Positions 28,514 to 40,182 of a DNA stretch of 64,000 nt are shown here, one piece after another. The position numbers and the translations under genes were made by a program. The notes under the pieces were generated by a model, which worked only from the letters and a program-made list of their open reading frames with translations, did not search any database and was not told where the DNA came from. Position 1 is the first letter of the stretch. Each line of letters starts with the position of its first letter. Source of the stretch: Leptospira saintgironsiae (GTDB lineage Bacteria; Spirochaetota; Leptospiria; Leptospirales; Leptospiraceae); NCBI RefSeq assembly GCF_002811765.1, contig NZ_NPDR01000001.1:868001-932000 (forward strand), given 5' to 3'.

Positions 28514-30121
28514 ATGGAAGTTTTGGAATCGCGTATTAGTACGTCTTCCCCTGAATACAAAGAGAATTTCAAAGACCTTTCAGAAAAGGTCGCGGATTTA
28601 CGTAAACTTCTCCAAAAAGCCGGACAAGGCGGAGGAGAAAAATCCATCCAGAAACATAAGAGCAGAGGAAAGCTCACTGCAAGAGAAAGGATACAAGGTC
28701 TGATAGATCCAAATACTCCTTTCTTAGAATTCTCCGCATTGGCTGGGGAGAAGGTCTATGCGGACGATGTTCCTTCTGCAGGTATTGTTACTGGGATTGG
28801 TAAAATTTCAGGAACTCCTTGTGTGATCGTTGCAAATGACGCCACAGTCAAAGGTGGGACTTATTATCCACTCACTGTCAAAAAACATATTCGTGCACAA
28901 GAGATTGCATTAGAAAATCGTCTTCCTTGCGTTTATCTTGTGGATTCAGGTGGAGCATTCCTTCCGATGCAGGATGATGTATTCCCTGATAAATGGCATT
29001 TCGGTAGGATCTTTTATAACCAAGCAAATCTTTCTAGAGTGGGAATCCCTCAGATCTCAGTCGTAATGGGAAGTTGTACTGCAGGTGGTGCATACATTCC
29101 TGCGATGTCAGATGAATCTGTAATTGTAAAAGGAAATGGTACTATCTTCCTCGGTGGGCCTCCTCTTGTAAAAGCAGCAACTGGCGAGATTGTTACTCCA
29201 GAAGAATTGGGTGGTGCTGATGTTCACTGTAGGATCTCAGGAGTTACTGATCATTATGCAGAGAATGATCCACATGCACTCGAGATCGCTAGACATATCG
29301 TTTCTAGTTTGGGAGCGAGAGCCAAAAAATTAGAAGAGCAGATCGCTTACGAAGAACCTCTTTATCCTCCTGAGGAAATTTACGGCATCATCCAAAAAGA
29401 TATCCGTAAACCATATGATGTGAGAGAAGTTATCGCAAGAGTTGTGGATGGCTCCAGATTCCAAGAATTCAAAAAATATTATGGAACTACGATCGTTACG
29501 GGTTTCGCAAATATCTACGGAAAGACTGTAGGAATTATTGCGAACAACGGAGTTCTGTTTTCTGAAAGTTCTTTGAAAGCGGCTCATTTCATCCAGCTTT
29601 GTAACCAAAGAGAGATCCCTTTACTCTTCTTACAAAACATCACAGGTTTTATGGTAGGGAAGAAGTATGAGAACTCAGGTATCGCAAAAGACGGTGCCAA
29701 GATGGTAAACGCAGTCTCTACTTCTGTAGTTCCAAAATATACTGTGGTCATCGGTGGTTCTTATGGAGCTGGAAATTATGGAATGTGCGGCCGTGCATTC
29801 GGACCAAGATTCTTATGGATGTGGCCAAACGCTAAAATTTCTGTGATGGGAGGAGAACAAGCAGCAAATGTTCTACTCACAGTGAAGCAGGAACAATTGG
29901 AGAGGGAAGGGAAATCTCTTTCCGAAGCAGAACAGGCAGAGTTCAAGAGACCTATATTAGAAGATTATGATAATCGTTCTTCCTGTATCTATTCTACTGC
30001 AAGACTTTGGGACGATGGGGTCCTGGACCCTGCCCGTACTAGAGAAGCTTTAGGTTTAGCACTGTATTCCGACCTTTCTCCTAAAGGTATAGAACCTTCT
30101 TATGCCATCTTCCGGATGTAA
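28514..30121 (+). CDS. Acyl-CoA carboxylase carboxyltransferase (methylcrotonyl-CoA type)
   Basis: The 535-residue protein matches the beta subunit of biotin-dependent acyl-CoA carboxylases, closest in pattern to methylcrotonyl-CoA carboxylase. It has [57 protein letters not shown] and [11 protein letters not shown]. It transfers CO2 from biotin to the acyl-CoA, in leucine breakdown if the assignment is right. The biotin-carrying alpha subunit is not in this window. It starts 18 bases after the GlmU-type gene but has no metabolic link with it. Confidence 0.9.
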   Translation: MEVLESRISTSSPEYKENFKDLSEKVADLRKLLQKAGQGGGEKSIQKHKSRGKLTARERIQGLIDPNTPFLEFSALAGEKVYADDVPSAGIVTGIGKISGTPCVIVANDATVKGGTYYPLTVKKHIRAQEIALENRLPCVYLVDSGGAFLPMQDDVFPDKWHFGRIFYNQANLSRVGIPQISVVMGSCTAGGAYIPAMSDESVIVKGNGTIFLGGPPLVKAATGEIVTPEELGGADVHCRISGVTDHYAENDPHALEIARHIVSSLGARAKKLEEQIAYEEPLYPPEEIYGIIQKDIRKPYDVREVIARVVDGSRFQEFKKYYGTTIVTGFANIYGKTVGIIANNGVLFSESSLKAAHFIQLCNQREIPLLFLQNITGFMVGKKYENSGIAKDGAKMVNAVSTSVVPKYTVVIGGSYGAGNYGMCGRAFGPRFLWMWPNAKISVMGGEQAANVLLTVKQEQLEREGKSLSEAEQAEFKRPILEDYDNRSSCIYSTARLWDDGVLDPARTREALGLALYSDLSPKGIEPSYAIFRM

Positions 30122-30180
30122 ACTTCTTCCGGGAGAATGATACCTAAGTATAGTTTTCTCTTCTAAAATTTTGTTTTATT

Positions 30181-30201
30181 GGCAGATCCCAAAAATCTGC
30201 C
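30181..30201. promoter_or_regulatory. GGCAGAT-N7-ATCTGCC dyad, candidate enhancer of amtB
   Basis: A perfect 7-base inverted repeat lies about 170 bases upstream of the -24/-12 promoter, the normal distance for a bacterial enhancer-binding protein. It lacks a T-run, so it is a poor terminator for the carboxylase gene. It differs from the enteric NtrC consensus. Confidence 0.45.
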
Positions 30202-30370
30202 TAATAAGTACGCAAACTGCTAGGCTGAACCTGGGATCTTTCTCCCTAAACTAGGGAAAAATCTGCCGAAGGTAAAAATTTGGGTACTTTTTCCGAGTAA
30301 AAACCTCGTTTCAGGCCTCTACGATTCCTATTCTGTTTTTTTAATCATTTTTTGAACTAATTTTTAACTC

Positions 30371-30386
30371 AGGTACTCTTCTTGCA
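30371..30386 (+). promoter_or_regulatory. Sigma-54 promoter of amtB-glnB
   Basis: AGGTACTCTTCTTGCA has GG (30372-30373) and TTGC with GC at 30384-30385, exactly 10 bases apart, as in the -24/-12 consensus. Transcription would start near 30397, about 30 bases before the amtB ATG. Sigma-54 control of ammonium transport genes is common. Confidence 0.75.
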
Positions 30387-30427
30387 TTATTTGGATTAAA
30401 CATATTTTCGAGATGAGATTTGAGAAA

Positions 30428-31726
30428 ATGAAAATTGCCCAAAAACTTATCGCGCTCTTGATCTTAATCGCTCCAGTACTGATCTGGGGTCAAGACGCTA
30501 CACCAGCACCAGCCGCACCTGCTGCCCCTACTTTGGATAAAGGGGATACCGCATGGATGATTGTGGCTTCCACTTTCGTGTTCTTCATGATCCCAGGACT
30601 CGCGCTGTTCTACGGCGGTATCGTAAGATCAAAGAACGTTCTTTCTACAATGATGCACAGCTTTGTTGCGATCTTAGTTCTTACTATTCAGTGGACTCTT
30701 TTCGGCTATAGCTTCGCTTTCTCGGGAGAAAGTCCGTTTTACGGAGACTTCCAATTAGCTCTGTTAAACGGAATTACAGATGACTCTCTTGAACTAACGA
30801 TCCCGAAATACATTCACTTCCTATTCCAAGGAATGTTTGCGTTAATCACTCCGGCTCTAATTTCCGGTGCGATCGCAGAAAGAGTGAAACTTTCCGGTTA
30901 TATCGTATTCATTCTCGCATGGTCTACTTTAGTTTATGATCCAGTCGCACACTGGGTATGGTCCGGTAACGGTTGGCTTTTCAAAAAGACTGCTCTGGAT
31001 TTCGCAGGTGGAACAGTAGTTCACTTGATTTCGGGTATTGCAGGCTTAGCAGCAGCAATCGTACTAGGAAAACGCAAAGGAGAAGGCGCGGCACTTATCG
31101 CTCCGAACAACTTGACCTACACTCTGATCGGTGCAGGATTCCTATGGTTCGGATGGTTTGGATTTAACGCAGGTTCCGGTCTTGCTGCTAATGGTCAGGC
31201 TGCAAGAGCTTTCGTTGTAACTTTGGTTGCTCCAGCAACTGCAGGTGCTGTTTGGTTATTGATCGAATATCTTCATACTAAAAAAGCTACTGCTCTTGGA
31301 GCGGCTTCCGGGATCGTTGCAGGTCTGGTAGTGATCACTCCTGCTGCAGGTTTCGTGGACGCTAGTGGCGCATTGATTATGGGAGCGCTTGTTTCCCCAA
31401 TCTGTTACGGTGCTATCCTACTGAAAGGTAAACTCGGTTACGATGACTCTTTAGACGCTTTCGGAATTCATGGCGTTGGTGGAGCTATCGGAGCGATCCT
31501 TACAGGTGTATTTGCACTTGCGAATTATATCCCTGAGGGAGTTACTCGCGGAGATCAGATTATCGTTCAAATCATCAGCGTTGTAGCTACTGGTGCTTAC
31601 TCTATCGTTGTATCCTTAATCTTAGTGTTTATCATCGAGAAAACAATCGGATTCAGGATTTCCGAAGAGAAAGAGATTGCTGGACTCGATTCCGAGATTC
31701 ACGGAGAAAAAGGTTATATTATATAA
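30428..31726 (+). CDS. amtB: Ammonium transporter
   Basis: The protein (432 residues from ATG 30428; another ATG lies at 30413) has a signal peptide, an Ala/Pro spacer and 11 helices of the Amt family: FYGGIVRSKNVLSTMM, FQGMFALITPALISGAIAERVK, DFAGGTVVHLISG with the pore His, WFGWFGFNAGSG and FGIHGVGGAIGAIL with the second pore His. It conducts ammonium across the inner membrane. It is followed after 35 bases by the PII gene, the standard regulatory pair, and is preceded by a sigma-54 promoter. Confidence 0.95.
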   Translation: MKIAQKLIALLILIAPVLIWGQDATPAPAAPAAPTLDKGDTAWMIVASTFVFFMIPGLALFYGGIVRSKNVLSTMMHSFVAILVLTIQWTLFGYSFAFSGESPFYGDFQLALLNGITDDSLELTIPKYIHFLFQGMFALITPALISGAIAERVKLSGYIVFILAWSTLVYDPVAHWVWSGNGWLFKKTALDFAGGTVVHLISGIAGLAAAIVLGKRKGEGAALIAPNNLTYTLIGAGFLWFGWFGFNAGSGLAANGQAARAFVVTLVAPATAGAVWLLIEYLHTKKATALGAASGIVAGLVVITPAAGFVDASGALIMGALVSPICYGAILLKGKLGYDDSLDAFGIHGVGGAIGAILTGVFALANYIPEGVTRGDQIIVQIISVVATGAYSIVVSLILVFIIEKTIGFRISEEKEIAGLDSEIHGEKGYII

Positions 31727-31761
31727 CCTTTTGAATTTATACATTAAGTAAAGGAGAGCAT

Positions 31762-32106
31762 ATGAAATTAATCGTAGCAATTATCCAGCCTCATAAACTG
31801 GAAGAGGTTAAAGCGGAGCTTACTAAAAATGAAATTTATAGACTTACCGTAAGCGACGTGCAAGGCTACGGGCAGCAAAAAGGTAAAACTGAAGTATTTC
31901 GTGGACACGAATACCAAGTAAACCTTCTAAGAAAAGTAAGATTGGAAATCGCGGTAAACGACGAGTTCGTTAAACCAACCGTTGATGCAATCTTGAAAGC
32001 TGCCAAAACTGGTGACGGAAAGATCGGAGACGGAAAAATTTTAATTCTTCCTCTCGAAGACGTGATCCGTATCCGCACTGGAGAAAGAGGAAGCTCAGCG
32101 ATTTAA
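31762..32106 (+). CDS. glnB: Nitrogen regulatory PII protein
   Basis: The 114-residue protein is a normal PII: VSDVQGYGQQKGKTEVFRGHEYQV covers the T loop, with the Tyr equivalent to the uridylylated Tyr51 kept, and VIRIRTGERG ends the protein. It senses 2-oxoglutarate and ATP/ADP and, next to amtB, should block the channel when nitrogen is ample. A two-residue insertion makes the B loop read TGDGKIGDGKI where E. coli has TGKIGDGKI. AGGAG lies well placed before the ATG. Whether it is GlnB or GlnK by role cannot be told. Confidence 0.93.
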   Translation: MKLIVAIIQPHKLEEVKAELTKNEIYRLTVSDVQGYGQQKGKTEVFRGHEYQVNLLRKVRLEIAVNDEFVKPTVDAILKAAKTGDGKIGDGKILILPLEDVIRIRTGERGSSAI

Positions 32107-32137
32107 TTCTTCCCCAATACGAGTCGAAACTAGCTTC

Positions 32138-32166
32138 GGGGTCGGTAATTTGCCGACCCCATTTTT
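32138..32166 (+). terminator. Rho-independent terminator of amtB-glnB
   Basis: GGGGTCGG-7-CCGACCCC followed by ATTTTT, 32 bases after the glnB stop. Confidence 0.9.
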
Positions 32167-32179
32167 ATGTACGGGCTTG

Positions 32180-32207
32180 ATATCGTCTGTTTTTTGTTAG
32201 ACGATAT
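32180..32207. promoter_or_regulatory. ATATCGTCT inverted repeat before the SH3 lipoprotein gene
   Basis: A perfect 9-base inverted repeat (arms 32180-32188 and 32199-32207, loop 10 mostly T) overlaps a possible -35 TTGATA at 32177-32182, about 35 bases upstream of the next gene. It could be an operator or a weak second terminator. Confidence 0.4.
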
Positions 32208-32241
32208 GACTCTAAAAGTGTATATCTAATCCGTGTGCCTC

Positions 32242-33033
32242 ATGATTAGATTTTTAAAATACTTCATTGTAGCATTTTACATTACATTCTTGTTGGGATG
32301 TTTTTCTAATTACCAATCTGCATATGTAAATAACGGAGCCGGACTTAGGATACGCTCTGCTCCAAAACTTTCTTCTGAAAGGATGGGAACAGTTCCATAT
32401 AAAGGAGAAGTAAAGATCCTGGAGAAGGACCAAAGATTGGCTCATATAGATGGATTTGAAAACTATTGGTACAAGATTAAAAGTGAAGATGGAGAAGGAT
32501 GGGTTTTCGGAGGATACTTAAGTTTTAAACATCCGGACTTTTTACCTCCAGGTTCTAATTCGTATACAGGACTTGTTTATCATCATCGGATCCAATCTCT
32601 CAAACTAATTCGTACTCATTTCATAAACCAGGAATTGTTCTTAAATATTTACGAGGCCGACCCAAAACATATTTTCGCATTTTTAGAAAGGAAAAACCAG
32701 ATCTCAGAAAATCTGATAGAATGGAGAATCTTGCATGCAATCACTCTGGATATTCCTCAAAAAGATGAAGAAATATTGAATCGTGTTACGGCCCAATGTT
32801 TTACTCCTGGACTGGATGGGAAAGAGGTCATACTTGCGATCTTAAAAATACAAATGCGTAAAACGGGAGTAACGATCGGCAACCATTATGAAATGGCGTT
32901 AGATAAATTGAAAATCCGCAAAGCCTGGACTCTAAGCGAGGACGAGTTATTCCTACAACCAGTTATGAAAACGAAAGGGATAGAATGTACGATCTTTGAT
33001 CCGGGGAATCAGTTGAAAGCGATTTCAGAGTAG
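32242..33033 (+). CDS. Lipoprotein with bacterial SH3 domain
   Basis: The 263-residue product has a lipoprotein signal (FYITFLLGC, Cys near residue 19) and an N-terminal SH3b domain: GAGLRIRSAPKLSSERMGTVPYKGEVKIL and GEGWVFGGYLSF. The C-terminal 170 residues are unrecognised. SH3b domains often bind cell-wall peptides, so an envelope role is likely. The ATG at 32242 is preferred; a GTG lies 9 bases upstream in the same frame. Confidence 0.75.
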   Translation: MIRFLKYFIVAFYITFLLGCFSNYQSAYVNNGAGLRIRSAPKLSSERMGTVPYKGEVKILEKDQRLAHIDGFENYWYKIKSEDGEGWVFGGYLSFKHPDFLPPGSNSYTGLVYHHRIQSLKLIRTHFINQELFLNIYEADPKHIFAFLERKNQISENLIEWRILHAITLDIPQKDEEILNRVTAQCFTPGLDGKEVILAILKIQMRKTGVTIGNHYEMALDKLKIRKAWTLSEDELFLQPVMKTKGIECTIFDPGNQLKAISE

Positions 33034-33087
33034 AAGGCGACAGTAATGCTGCGAGAACCAGATTTTTGCAAAACAAGTAGGCGGCCG

Positions 33088-33951
33088 TTAGACCTTTAAT
33101 CTAACAAAACTATCTCTGCCAGAAAGATCCTTTTTCAGATCTGCCTCAGAGTATCCGAGAGATAATGCAGTTTCTTTTAACCAAGTAGAATACCTTGGAT
33201 GAGTTTCCAGATATAATCTGCCTTCTGGTTTTAGTTTTGTTTTTGCTTCTGTCAGGATTTTTGTATGAAATCCTTGGAAATCAGAAACGAATAACGCAAG
33301 ATGAGGTTCGTAATCTATAACATCCGGCATGATCGTCGGTTTATCTGCTTCAGGGATATACGGAGGATTAGAAACGATTAGATCGAATTTGGTTTCGTCT
33401 GGAATAGGAGAAAATAAATCTCCATGATAAAGTTCGAAACTTTTTTCTGTATTTAAAATTTCTTGAATATTCTTTTTGTTAATCTCTAAAGCAGATTCAG
33501 AAGCATCTGTGAAAGAGACCTTCCATTCTTTTCTGGCTTTGGCTAGGCTAATCCCTATACATCCACTTCCTGAGCAGAGGTCCAATACTTCTAAAATGTT
33601 TTCTTTATTGGGATATTCTTCTAATACCCAGGCGACTAATTCCTCTGTTTCCGGTCTTGGTATAAGCACTGACTCGTTTACATGGAATTCTGAATCGAAG
33701 AATGCCTTCTTCCCTATGATATAAGCTGTAGGTCTGAATTTAGATCTTTGGACGATCCGTTCCCTGTATTCGTCTTTTTCGGGGACGGAAAGTGGTCTTT
33801 CGAAATCTATATAAAGTTTAACTCTTGGGATTTTGAGTAGATCAGCGAGTAATATCTCCGCGTCCAATCTTGCGGAAGCTATGTTTTTCTTTTTTAGAAA
33901 TTCTTCCGATTTCTTGAGTAGGTTCAGAACGTTGTCTTGGGAATCTGCCAT
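33088..33951 (-). CDS. prmC: Release factor glutamine methyltransferase
   Basis: The 287-residue protein shows the PrmC plan: a helical N-terminal domain, then a Rossmann SAM domain with [14 protein letters not shown] and the catalytic NPPYIP. It also has [12 protein letters not shown] just before the SAM motif. It methylates the Gln of the GGQ motif in RF1 and RF2. The ATG lies only 7 bases after the CCA end of the tRNA-Arg gene on the same strand and has no ordinary ribosome site. Confidence 0.92.
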   Translation of the reverse strand: MADSQDNVLNLLKKSEEFLKKKNIASARLDAEILLADLLKIPRVKLYIDFERPLSVPEKDEYRERIVQRSKFRPTAYIIGKKAFFDSEFHVNESVLIPRPETEELVAWVLEEYPNKENILEVLDLCSGSGCIGISLAKARKEWKVSFTDASESALEINKKNIQEILNTEKSFELYHGDLFSPIPDETKFDLIVSNPPYIPEADKPTIMPDVIDYEPHLALFVSDFQGFHTKILTEAKTKLKPEGRLYLETHPRYSTWLKETALSLGYSEADLKKDLSGRDSFVRLKV

Positions 33952-33958
33952 GGTTTGA

Positions 33959-34035
<77 letters not shown>

Positions 34036-34061
34036 TTTATCTTTAGAGCGCGTATATTCGG

Positions 34062-34703
34062 TTAAGAAGGTTTACGCTTCTGGGAGACTATTCTCTGGAA
34101 GTCGTTAATATTGTGAATTACGATTTTATCGGAGTATATCTCGATTTTACCGCTTTTAGCAAATTGGTTCACAACCTTCTGGACTTCTCCCACAGGTTGA
34201 GCACACCAATCTGCCACGTCTTCTACAGTAACGTTGAGCACGACCTCTTTGAATTCAGTATGTGTATGCATCTTTTCATACAACATTAAGAATACGTCGG
34301 CCACTTTTCCGATGATATCATCCAGCAATAGGATAAGCAATCTTCGTTTCGCGTCGTAAATTCTGACGGAGAAGATTGTGAGGATCTTAAGTGCAAGTGT
34401 AGGGTTCTTGGTCATCAATAGTTCGAAGTTTGCTCTATTGAAGTTAAGTACTTTCACTTCTGAGATTGCGATTGCGGTCGCACTTCTCGGTTGTTCTTCC
34501 AAGATCGCCATCTCTCCAAAGATATCTCCTTGTTCTAAGATATCTAAGGTTTTGATCGAATTCCCTACAGTTTTAGTGATCTTTACCTTTCCGGCTTGGA
34601 TCAAAAAGAAATCGTTTCCAGGTTCGTTTTCGCAGAATATGATCTGGTTTGGTTCGAAAGTTTTTCCGAACTTTGAGAACATCGACTCGAGCATTAAATC
34701 CAT
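34062..34703 (-). CDS. CRP/FNR-family cyclic nucleotide-binding regulator
   Basis: The 213-residue protein has a cNMP domain whose phosphate cassette reads [16 protein letters not shown], with the Glu and Arg that bind the cyclic phosphate. A dimer helix and a C-terminal winged helix follow ([28 protein letters not shown]). It should bind cAMP or a similar ligand and act on DNA. It starts directly after the TAA of the upstream cNMP/TPR gene, so the two are coupled. An adenylate cyclase is encoded at 59 kb. Targets are unknown. Confidence 0.82.
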   Translation of the reverse strand: MDLMLESMFSKFGKTFEPNQIIFCENEPGNDFFLIQAGKVKITKTVGNSIKTLDILEQGDIFGEMAILEEQPRSATAIAISEVKVLNFNRANFELLMTKNPTLALKILTIFSVRIYDAKRRLLILLLDDIIGKVADVFLMLYEKMHTHTEFKEVVLNVTVEDVADWCAQPVGEVQKVVNQFAKSGKIEIYSDKIVIHNINDFQRIVSQKRKPS

Positions 34704-35765
34704 TTAGGTGCTGAGCTCCTTGGCTTTTTGGCGAGCCTTCTGGGAGAGACTGTCTCTTTCTGGAGGAAGTAATGCTACCTTGCCGAATAACATTCCTGCT
34801 CTCTGACGATCTCCTTGTTGTTCCGCGATCTCTGCCAAATGAAATAAAGACTCTTTTACTGATTCTCCGGATGGATGCTTTTTAATATAAGCGGAGAAGG
34901 TATTGCTCGCTGTTTCCAAATTGTTCAGCTTTAGGAAACAAACTCCCATTTGGAAAAGTGCATTGTCCACAAGCTTCTTCTCGCTATCGTATTTGAAATC
35001 CGTACGGACCATCAGATCTTTGAAGATTCCGGCTGCTTCTTCAAATTTTCCTACATTCAAGAACGTATGAGCCCGGTTATAAAGAGAAGTAATCGTGTTA
35101 TCAGTTCCGGCGCCCAGATTCGTTTTCTCTGCAGCAGGCTTCATAATGTTCTGCAGATTTTCCTGGGACATAGGTGCTCTGGTAGAAGCAGCATCATAAA
35201 CTAGAGGAGGCATATTGATCGGGTAAGGGGTTCCCTTTCTAGCTAGGTCTTGCAGCTCAGTTGCTCTTCCTGCATAAGGGCCGCTAGGATAATGTTCCAG
35301 ATATTTTCCGAATCCGTAGGCAGCATGTTCGAAGTTATTGTTCTTATAAAATACTTCGGCAACGTTCATGAGTTCGAATGCAGGGTTTCTAGCTTCTGCC
35401 TGACCCAAGATCTCTCTCAATTTTTTGTGAACAAGTCGCAATTGGCTGGAGAATACCTTCATCATCTTTAAGATGAGATGAGTTTTTTCTGCTACGAATG
35501 TTTCGAAGTCTGAAAGTTTGAAAACTAAGACGGTTGCTCCGCCTACGACCTGAGCGGTTTCTTCCCTAGGATACTTTCCGAGTGCGGATTTGACTCCGAA
35601 AAATTCTCCCAGTCGTACATCTTCTTTTACTTCGTAACCGGAATCGATCGCGGTATACGTGAGAACGACTCGACCTTGTCTGAGGACATAGATATCCTCC
35701 GATCGATCTTTCTCGAAGTAAATAATAGAACCGCCTTTATAAGTTCGGATTATGGGCCCAGCCAA
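34704..35765 (-). CDS. Cyclic nucleotide-binding-like domain fused to TPR repeats
   Basis: The 353-residue protein starts with a cNMP-like fold ([26 protein letters not shown]). Its phosphate cassette, [19 protein letters not shown], keeps Glu and Arg but with altered spacing and content. The rest is TPR or Tol-Pal-like helical repeats ([40 protein letters not shown]). It lacks a DNA-binding domain, so it is likely a scaffold or sensor that works with the CRP-type protein encoded next. Ligand binding is uncertain. Confidence 0.75.
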   Translation of the reverse strand: MAGPIIRTYKGGSIIYFEKDRSEDIYVLRQGRVVLTYTAIDSGYEVKEDVRLGEFFGVKSALGKYPREETAQVVGGATVLVFKLSDFETFVAEKTHLILKMMKVFSSQLRLVHKKLREILGQAEARNPAFELMNVAEVFYKNNNFEHAAYGFGKYLEHYPSGPYAGRATELQDLARKGTPYPINMPPLVYDAASTRAPMSQENLQNIMKPAAEKTNLGAGTDNTITSLYNRAHTFLNVGKFEEAAGIFKDLMVRTDFKYDSEKKLVDNALFQMGVCFLKLNNLETASNTFSAYIKKHPSGESVKESLFHLAEIAEQQGDRQRAGMLFGKVALLPPERDSLSQKARQKAKELST

Positions 35766-35789
35766 GACCGTTACCTTCTTCTCTAAATC

Positions 35790-37019
35790 TCACCCGACAG
35801 GAAAAAATGCCAAATCCTTTTTGTAACCAAGGGCCCGGGTGACCGATTCTAGCAACCCTAGGGGGTCTCCTGCAAGGTATTTATCGGTTCCGGCGATCTT
35901 AATTTCGCGCCCTGTCACACCAGTTTCATCAAAAAAATCTTTCAAAGAAAGGTCGCCATAGGAAGGTTTCCCATCCTTCACCACCAAACGAACGGACTTA
36001 AGATCCGCAGTGCAAAGTGTTTGGTAAGCGTCTTCTTTTTCGGAAGAAAGAACTAAAAGATCCGCCTTTTTTCCGATTTCCAATTTGCCAAGATCGTTCT
36101 CTACCCGAAGAGCCTTTGCAGGATTTTCAGTGACCATCTTAAAAACAATTTTAGGATCCAATTCTTTTCCATATTCTTTGGCAAAAAATTCCCGAGCCGA
36201 TTTGATCTCTTGGAAAATATTTACGGACCCAGACATTGGAGAATCCGTACCTAAACTCACGTTGATCCCTGCTTCCAGGATTTCCTGGATTGGAGCCGTT
36301 TTGCCGAACATAAACAAATTGGACTCAGGACACCAGACCAAGTTTGCCTTTGTTTTAGAAACTGTCTTGATATCTTCTGAATCGAAAGCGATCCCATGAA
36401 CGAGTACTGTGTTTTCTCCCAAACAACCAAGAGAATTTAATTCTCTTACTGCGTTTTTGGATTCTTCGTCGAATCCTTCGGAGATATGGGTTACGAAGGG
36501 AAGATTCCCTTCTTTCGCTCTTGCATATTCTATCTGAGGACCATCTCCCCAGCCAAGCGAATAAGAACAGATACTATGAGAAAGAGTAAAACGTTCTAGG
36601 ATACGAACTGGAGATTTATCCAGAAATGGTTTTTGGACGAAGTGGGGGATATGATCCAAAACGGAAGTCACACCGCTAATCAGATTTTTATAAGCGCCTA
36701 ATAAATAAAGCTGCTCAGGCTCGAGCTGTTGTCTTTCTGCATATACTACAGAAGATTTGAGATCATTATCCCAAGGGAGCCAATTCAAATAAGGACGGTT
36801 TGTTCCAACCTTAGGAAGATAAGTCCCGAGTAGATGATCATGAGCGTTAATCAGTCCTGGATAAACGAAATTCCCTCTTAGATTGATACGAATAGGCAGA
36901 ACGTCTTTCGGGATCCCGGCAGAAATAGAAGAGATCCTTCCGTCTTTGATACGGATAGTTGCATTTTCCATTACCCCTTGAGGAGTAACAGCCTTAGAAT
37001 TTACAATTTCCCATTCCAT
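35790..37019 (-). CDS. Amidohydrolase-superfamily enzyme
   Basis: The 409-residue protein has the metal sites of the superfamily: NAHDH near residue 60, the His in THISE, the His in VLVHGIAF and the Asp in [10 protein letters not shown]. The pattern is closest to the deaminase/chlorohydrolase (Mta/SAH deaminase-like) branch. It should hydrolyse a cyclic amide or deaminate a base or nucleoside in the cytoplasm; the substrate cannot be told. It stands 24 bases from the cNMP/TPR gene on the same strand, with no evident functional link. Confidence 0.8.
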   Translation of the reverse strand: MEWEIVNSKAVTPQGVMENATIRIKDGRISSISAGIPKDVLPIRINLRGNFVYPGLINAHDHLLGTYLPKVGTNRPYLNWLPWDNDLKSSVVYAERQQLEPEQLYLLGAYKNLISGVTSVLDHIPHFVQKPFLDKSPVRILERFTLSHSICSYSLGWGDGPQIEYARAKEGNLPFVTHISEGFDEESKNAVRELNSLGCLGENTVLVHGIAFDSEDIKTVSKTKANLVWCPESNLFMFGKTAPIQEILEAGINVSLGTDSPMSGSVNIFQEIKSAREFFAKEYGKELDPKIVFKMVTENPAKALRVENDLGKLEIGKKADLLVLSSEKEDAYQTLCTADLKSVRLVVKDGKPSYGDLSLKDFFDETGVTGREIKIAGTDKYLAGDPLGLLESVTRALGYKKDLAFFPVG

Positions 37020-37055
37020 TCAGTGCAAAAACCTAATATACTTAAATAGCCGCGA

Positions 37056-37709
37056 TCAGTATTTCAAAAGTGGGATCGGATCCACAGCTTTAGTGCCTTG
37101 GTTGATCTGGAAATAAAGTCCTTTACCTTCTTCCAATTCTCCTAAGGAATCTCCTGCTTTTACCGTTTCGCCTTCTTTGACAGAAACGGATCTGAGATTT
37201 GCATACACGCTGGAGTATCCGCCTTTATGCTCTAAAATAATATATTTCCGGTAACCGTCCATTTGGTCCAGTACAACTACTTTGCCGGACCGGATCGGAT
37301 GTACGTCTTTATGTCTGCTTGCCTTAAACAGGACTCCCTTATTCGGATAATAAGAGAGATTAGAATACGGAAGTGAAACAGGAGGAAGTACTTTTAAAGG
37401 AGAATGGAACTTAGGATTTACAGAAGAAGGTGCTTCTTCAGGCAAATTTTTTTCGATCTTAGAAGAGTAGGACAGATTTTGGGGGATTTTCAGTTTTTCT
37501 CCCACCTTCAAACCTTCGTTTTCTTTTTTACCATTCCATTCCAGAAGCATTCTCCAATCCAATTTGTACTTTTGGGAGATAGAAAATGCAGTCTCCTTCG
37601 GTTGGACAGTATGGATCTTTAATGGAGTTCCCGCGGAATTAATTTGAGAAGGAAAAGAAATGAGGATCATTCCGAAACATATCAGACGAATGAAATGGAA
37701 CTCCCACAT
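37056..37709 (-). CDS. LysM protein with degenerate M23 peptidase domain
   Basis: The 217-residue product has a signal peptide (to about residue 26), a LysM domain (HTVQPKETAFSISQKYKLDWRMLLEWNG...LKVGEKLKIP) and a C-terminal M23 fold (PIRSGKVVVLDQMDGYRKYIILEHKGGYSSVYANL). The zinc ligands are missing: the HxGxD region reads NKGVLFKAS, YAH reads YAN, and the final HLHF reads GLYF. It therefore should not cut peptidoglycan and is more likely a regulator of amidases in the manner of NlpD or EnvC. It lies 36 bases upstream of the amidohydrolase gene. Confidence 0.82.
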   Translation of the reverse strand: MWEFHFIRLICFGMILISFPSQINSAGTPLKIHTVQPKETAFSISQKYKLDWRMLLEWNGKKENEGLKVGEKLKIPQNLSYSSKIEKNLPEEAPSSVNPKFHSPLKVLPPVSLPYSNLSYYPNKGVLFKASRHKDVHPIRSGKVVVLDQMDGYRKYIILEHKGGYSSVYANLRSVSVKEGETVKAGDSLGELEEGKGLYFQINQGTKAVDPIPLLKY

Positions 37710-37742
37710 ACTCTAAAATATCGGCAAATTTTGTTCCCTACC

Positions 37743-37777
37743 AAAAAGAAAAGGGAGCCGGATTGGCTCCCTTTTTT
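37743..37777 (-). terminator. Rho-independent terminator of the EF-G gene
   Basis: GGGAGCC-5-GGCTCCC (37753-37771) flanked by an A-run on one side and six T on the other. On the minus strand it lies 26 bases after the EF-G stop. Confidence 0.9.
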
Positions 37778-37802
37778 CCAAAAAGAAAGAGTTGGCTTAA
37801 GA

Positions 37803-39923
<2,121 letters not shown>

Positions 39924-40012
39924 TAGAGTCCTCTTTAAAAGTTCACACGGAAAATCTTATTAAACCCTTAAACTGGGTAGAATAGGAACTTTACGTGGAT
40001 ACTAATCTGACT

Positions 40013-40178
40013 GGGTTCCCTAGGTAAAGGAACCCTAATTCTTACCAATTTTCGGAAAGGACCTCGTTTGTAAAGATCCTTTCCAAGAACAGATTGCAGG
40101 TTTGCTTCCCGGACAAGGAAATTCATTGCCCGGGTTTGCCAGGGTCAAAATAGTTTCAGGAAAGGGCATTTTGCCCTT
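40013..40178 (+). promoter_or_regulatory. Structured leader before the TrkH/KtrB-type gene
   Basis: Four possible stems lie in about 165 bases: GGGTTCC/GGAACCC (40013-40035), GGAAAGGA/TCCTTTCC (40054-40084), CCCGG/CCGGG (40108-40134) and AAGGGCA/TGCCCTT (40162-40178). The last ends 4 bases before the ATG and encloses the only purine-rich ribosome site. I cannot match it to a known riboswitch. Confidence 0.4.
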
Positions 40179-40182
40179 ATAC

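Larger units (their letters stand above)
30122..30427. other. Regulatory region between the carboxylase gene and amtB
   Basis: About 300 bases without a gene. It holds a perfect GGCAGAT-N7-ATCTGCC dyad (30181-30201), a further ATCTGCC half-site (30261-30267), a TCCCTA-AAC-TAGGGA hairpin just before that half-site, and the sigma-54 promoter at 30371-30386. Confidence 0.7.

Noticed and set aside
39924..40182. c-di-AMP (ydaO-type) riboswitch before the potassium transporter
   Set aside because: Stems are present but I cannot find the conserved ydaO sequence blocks, so only a structured leader is claimed.
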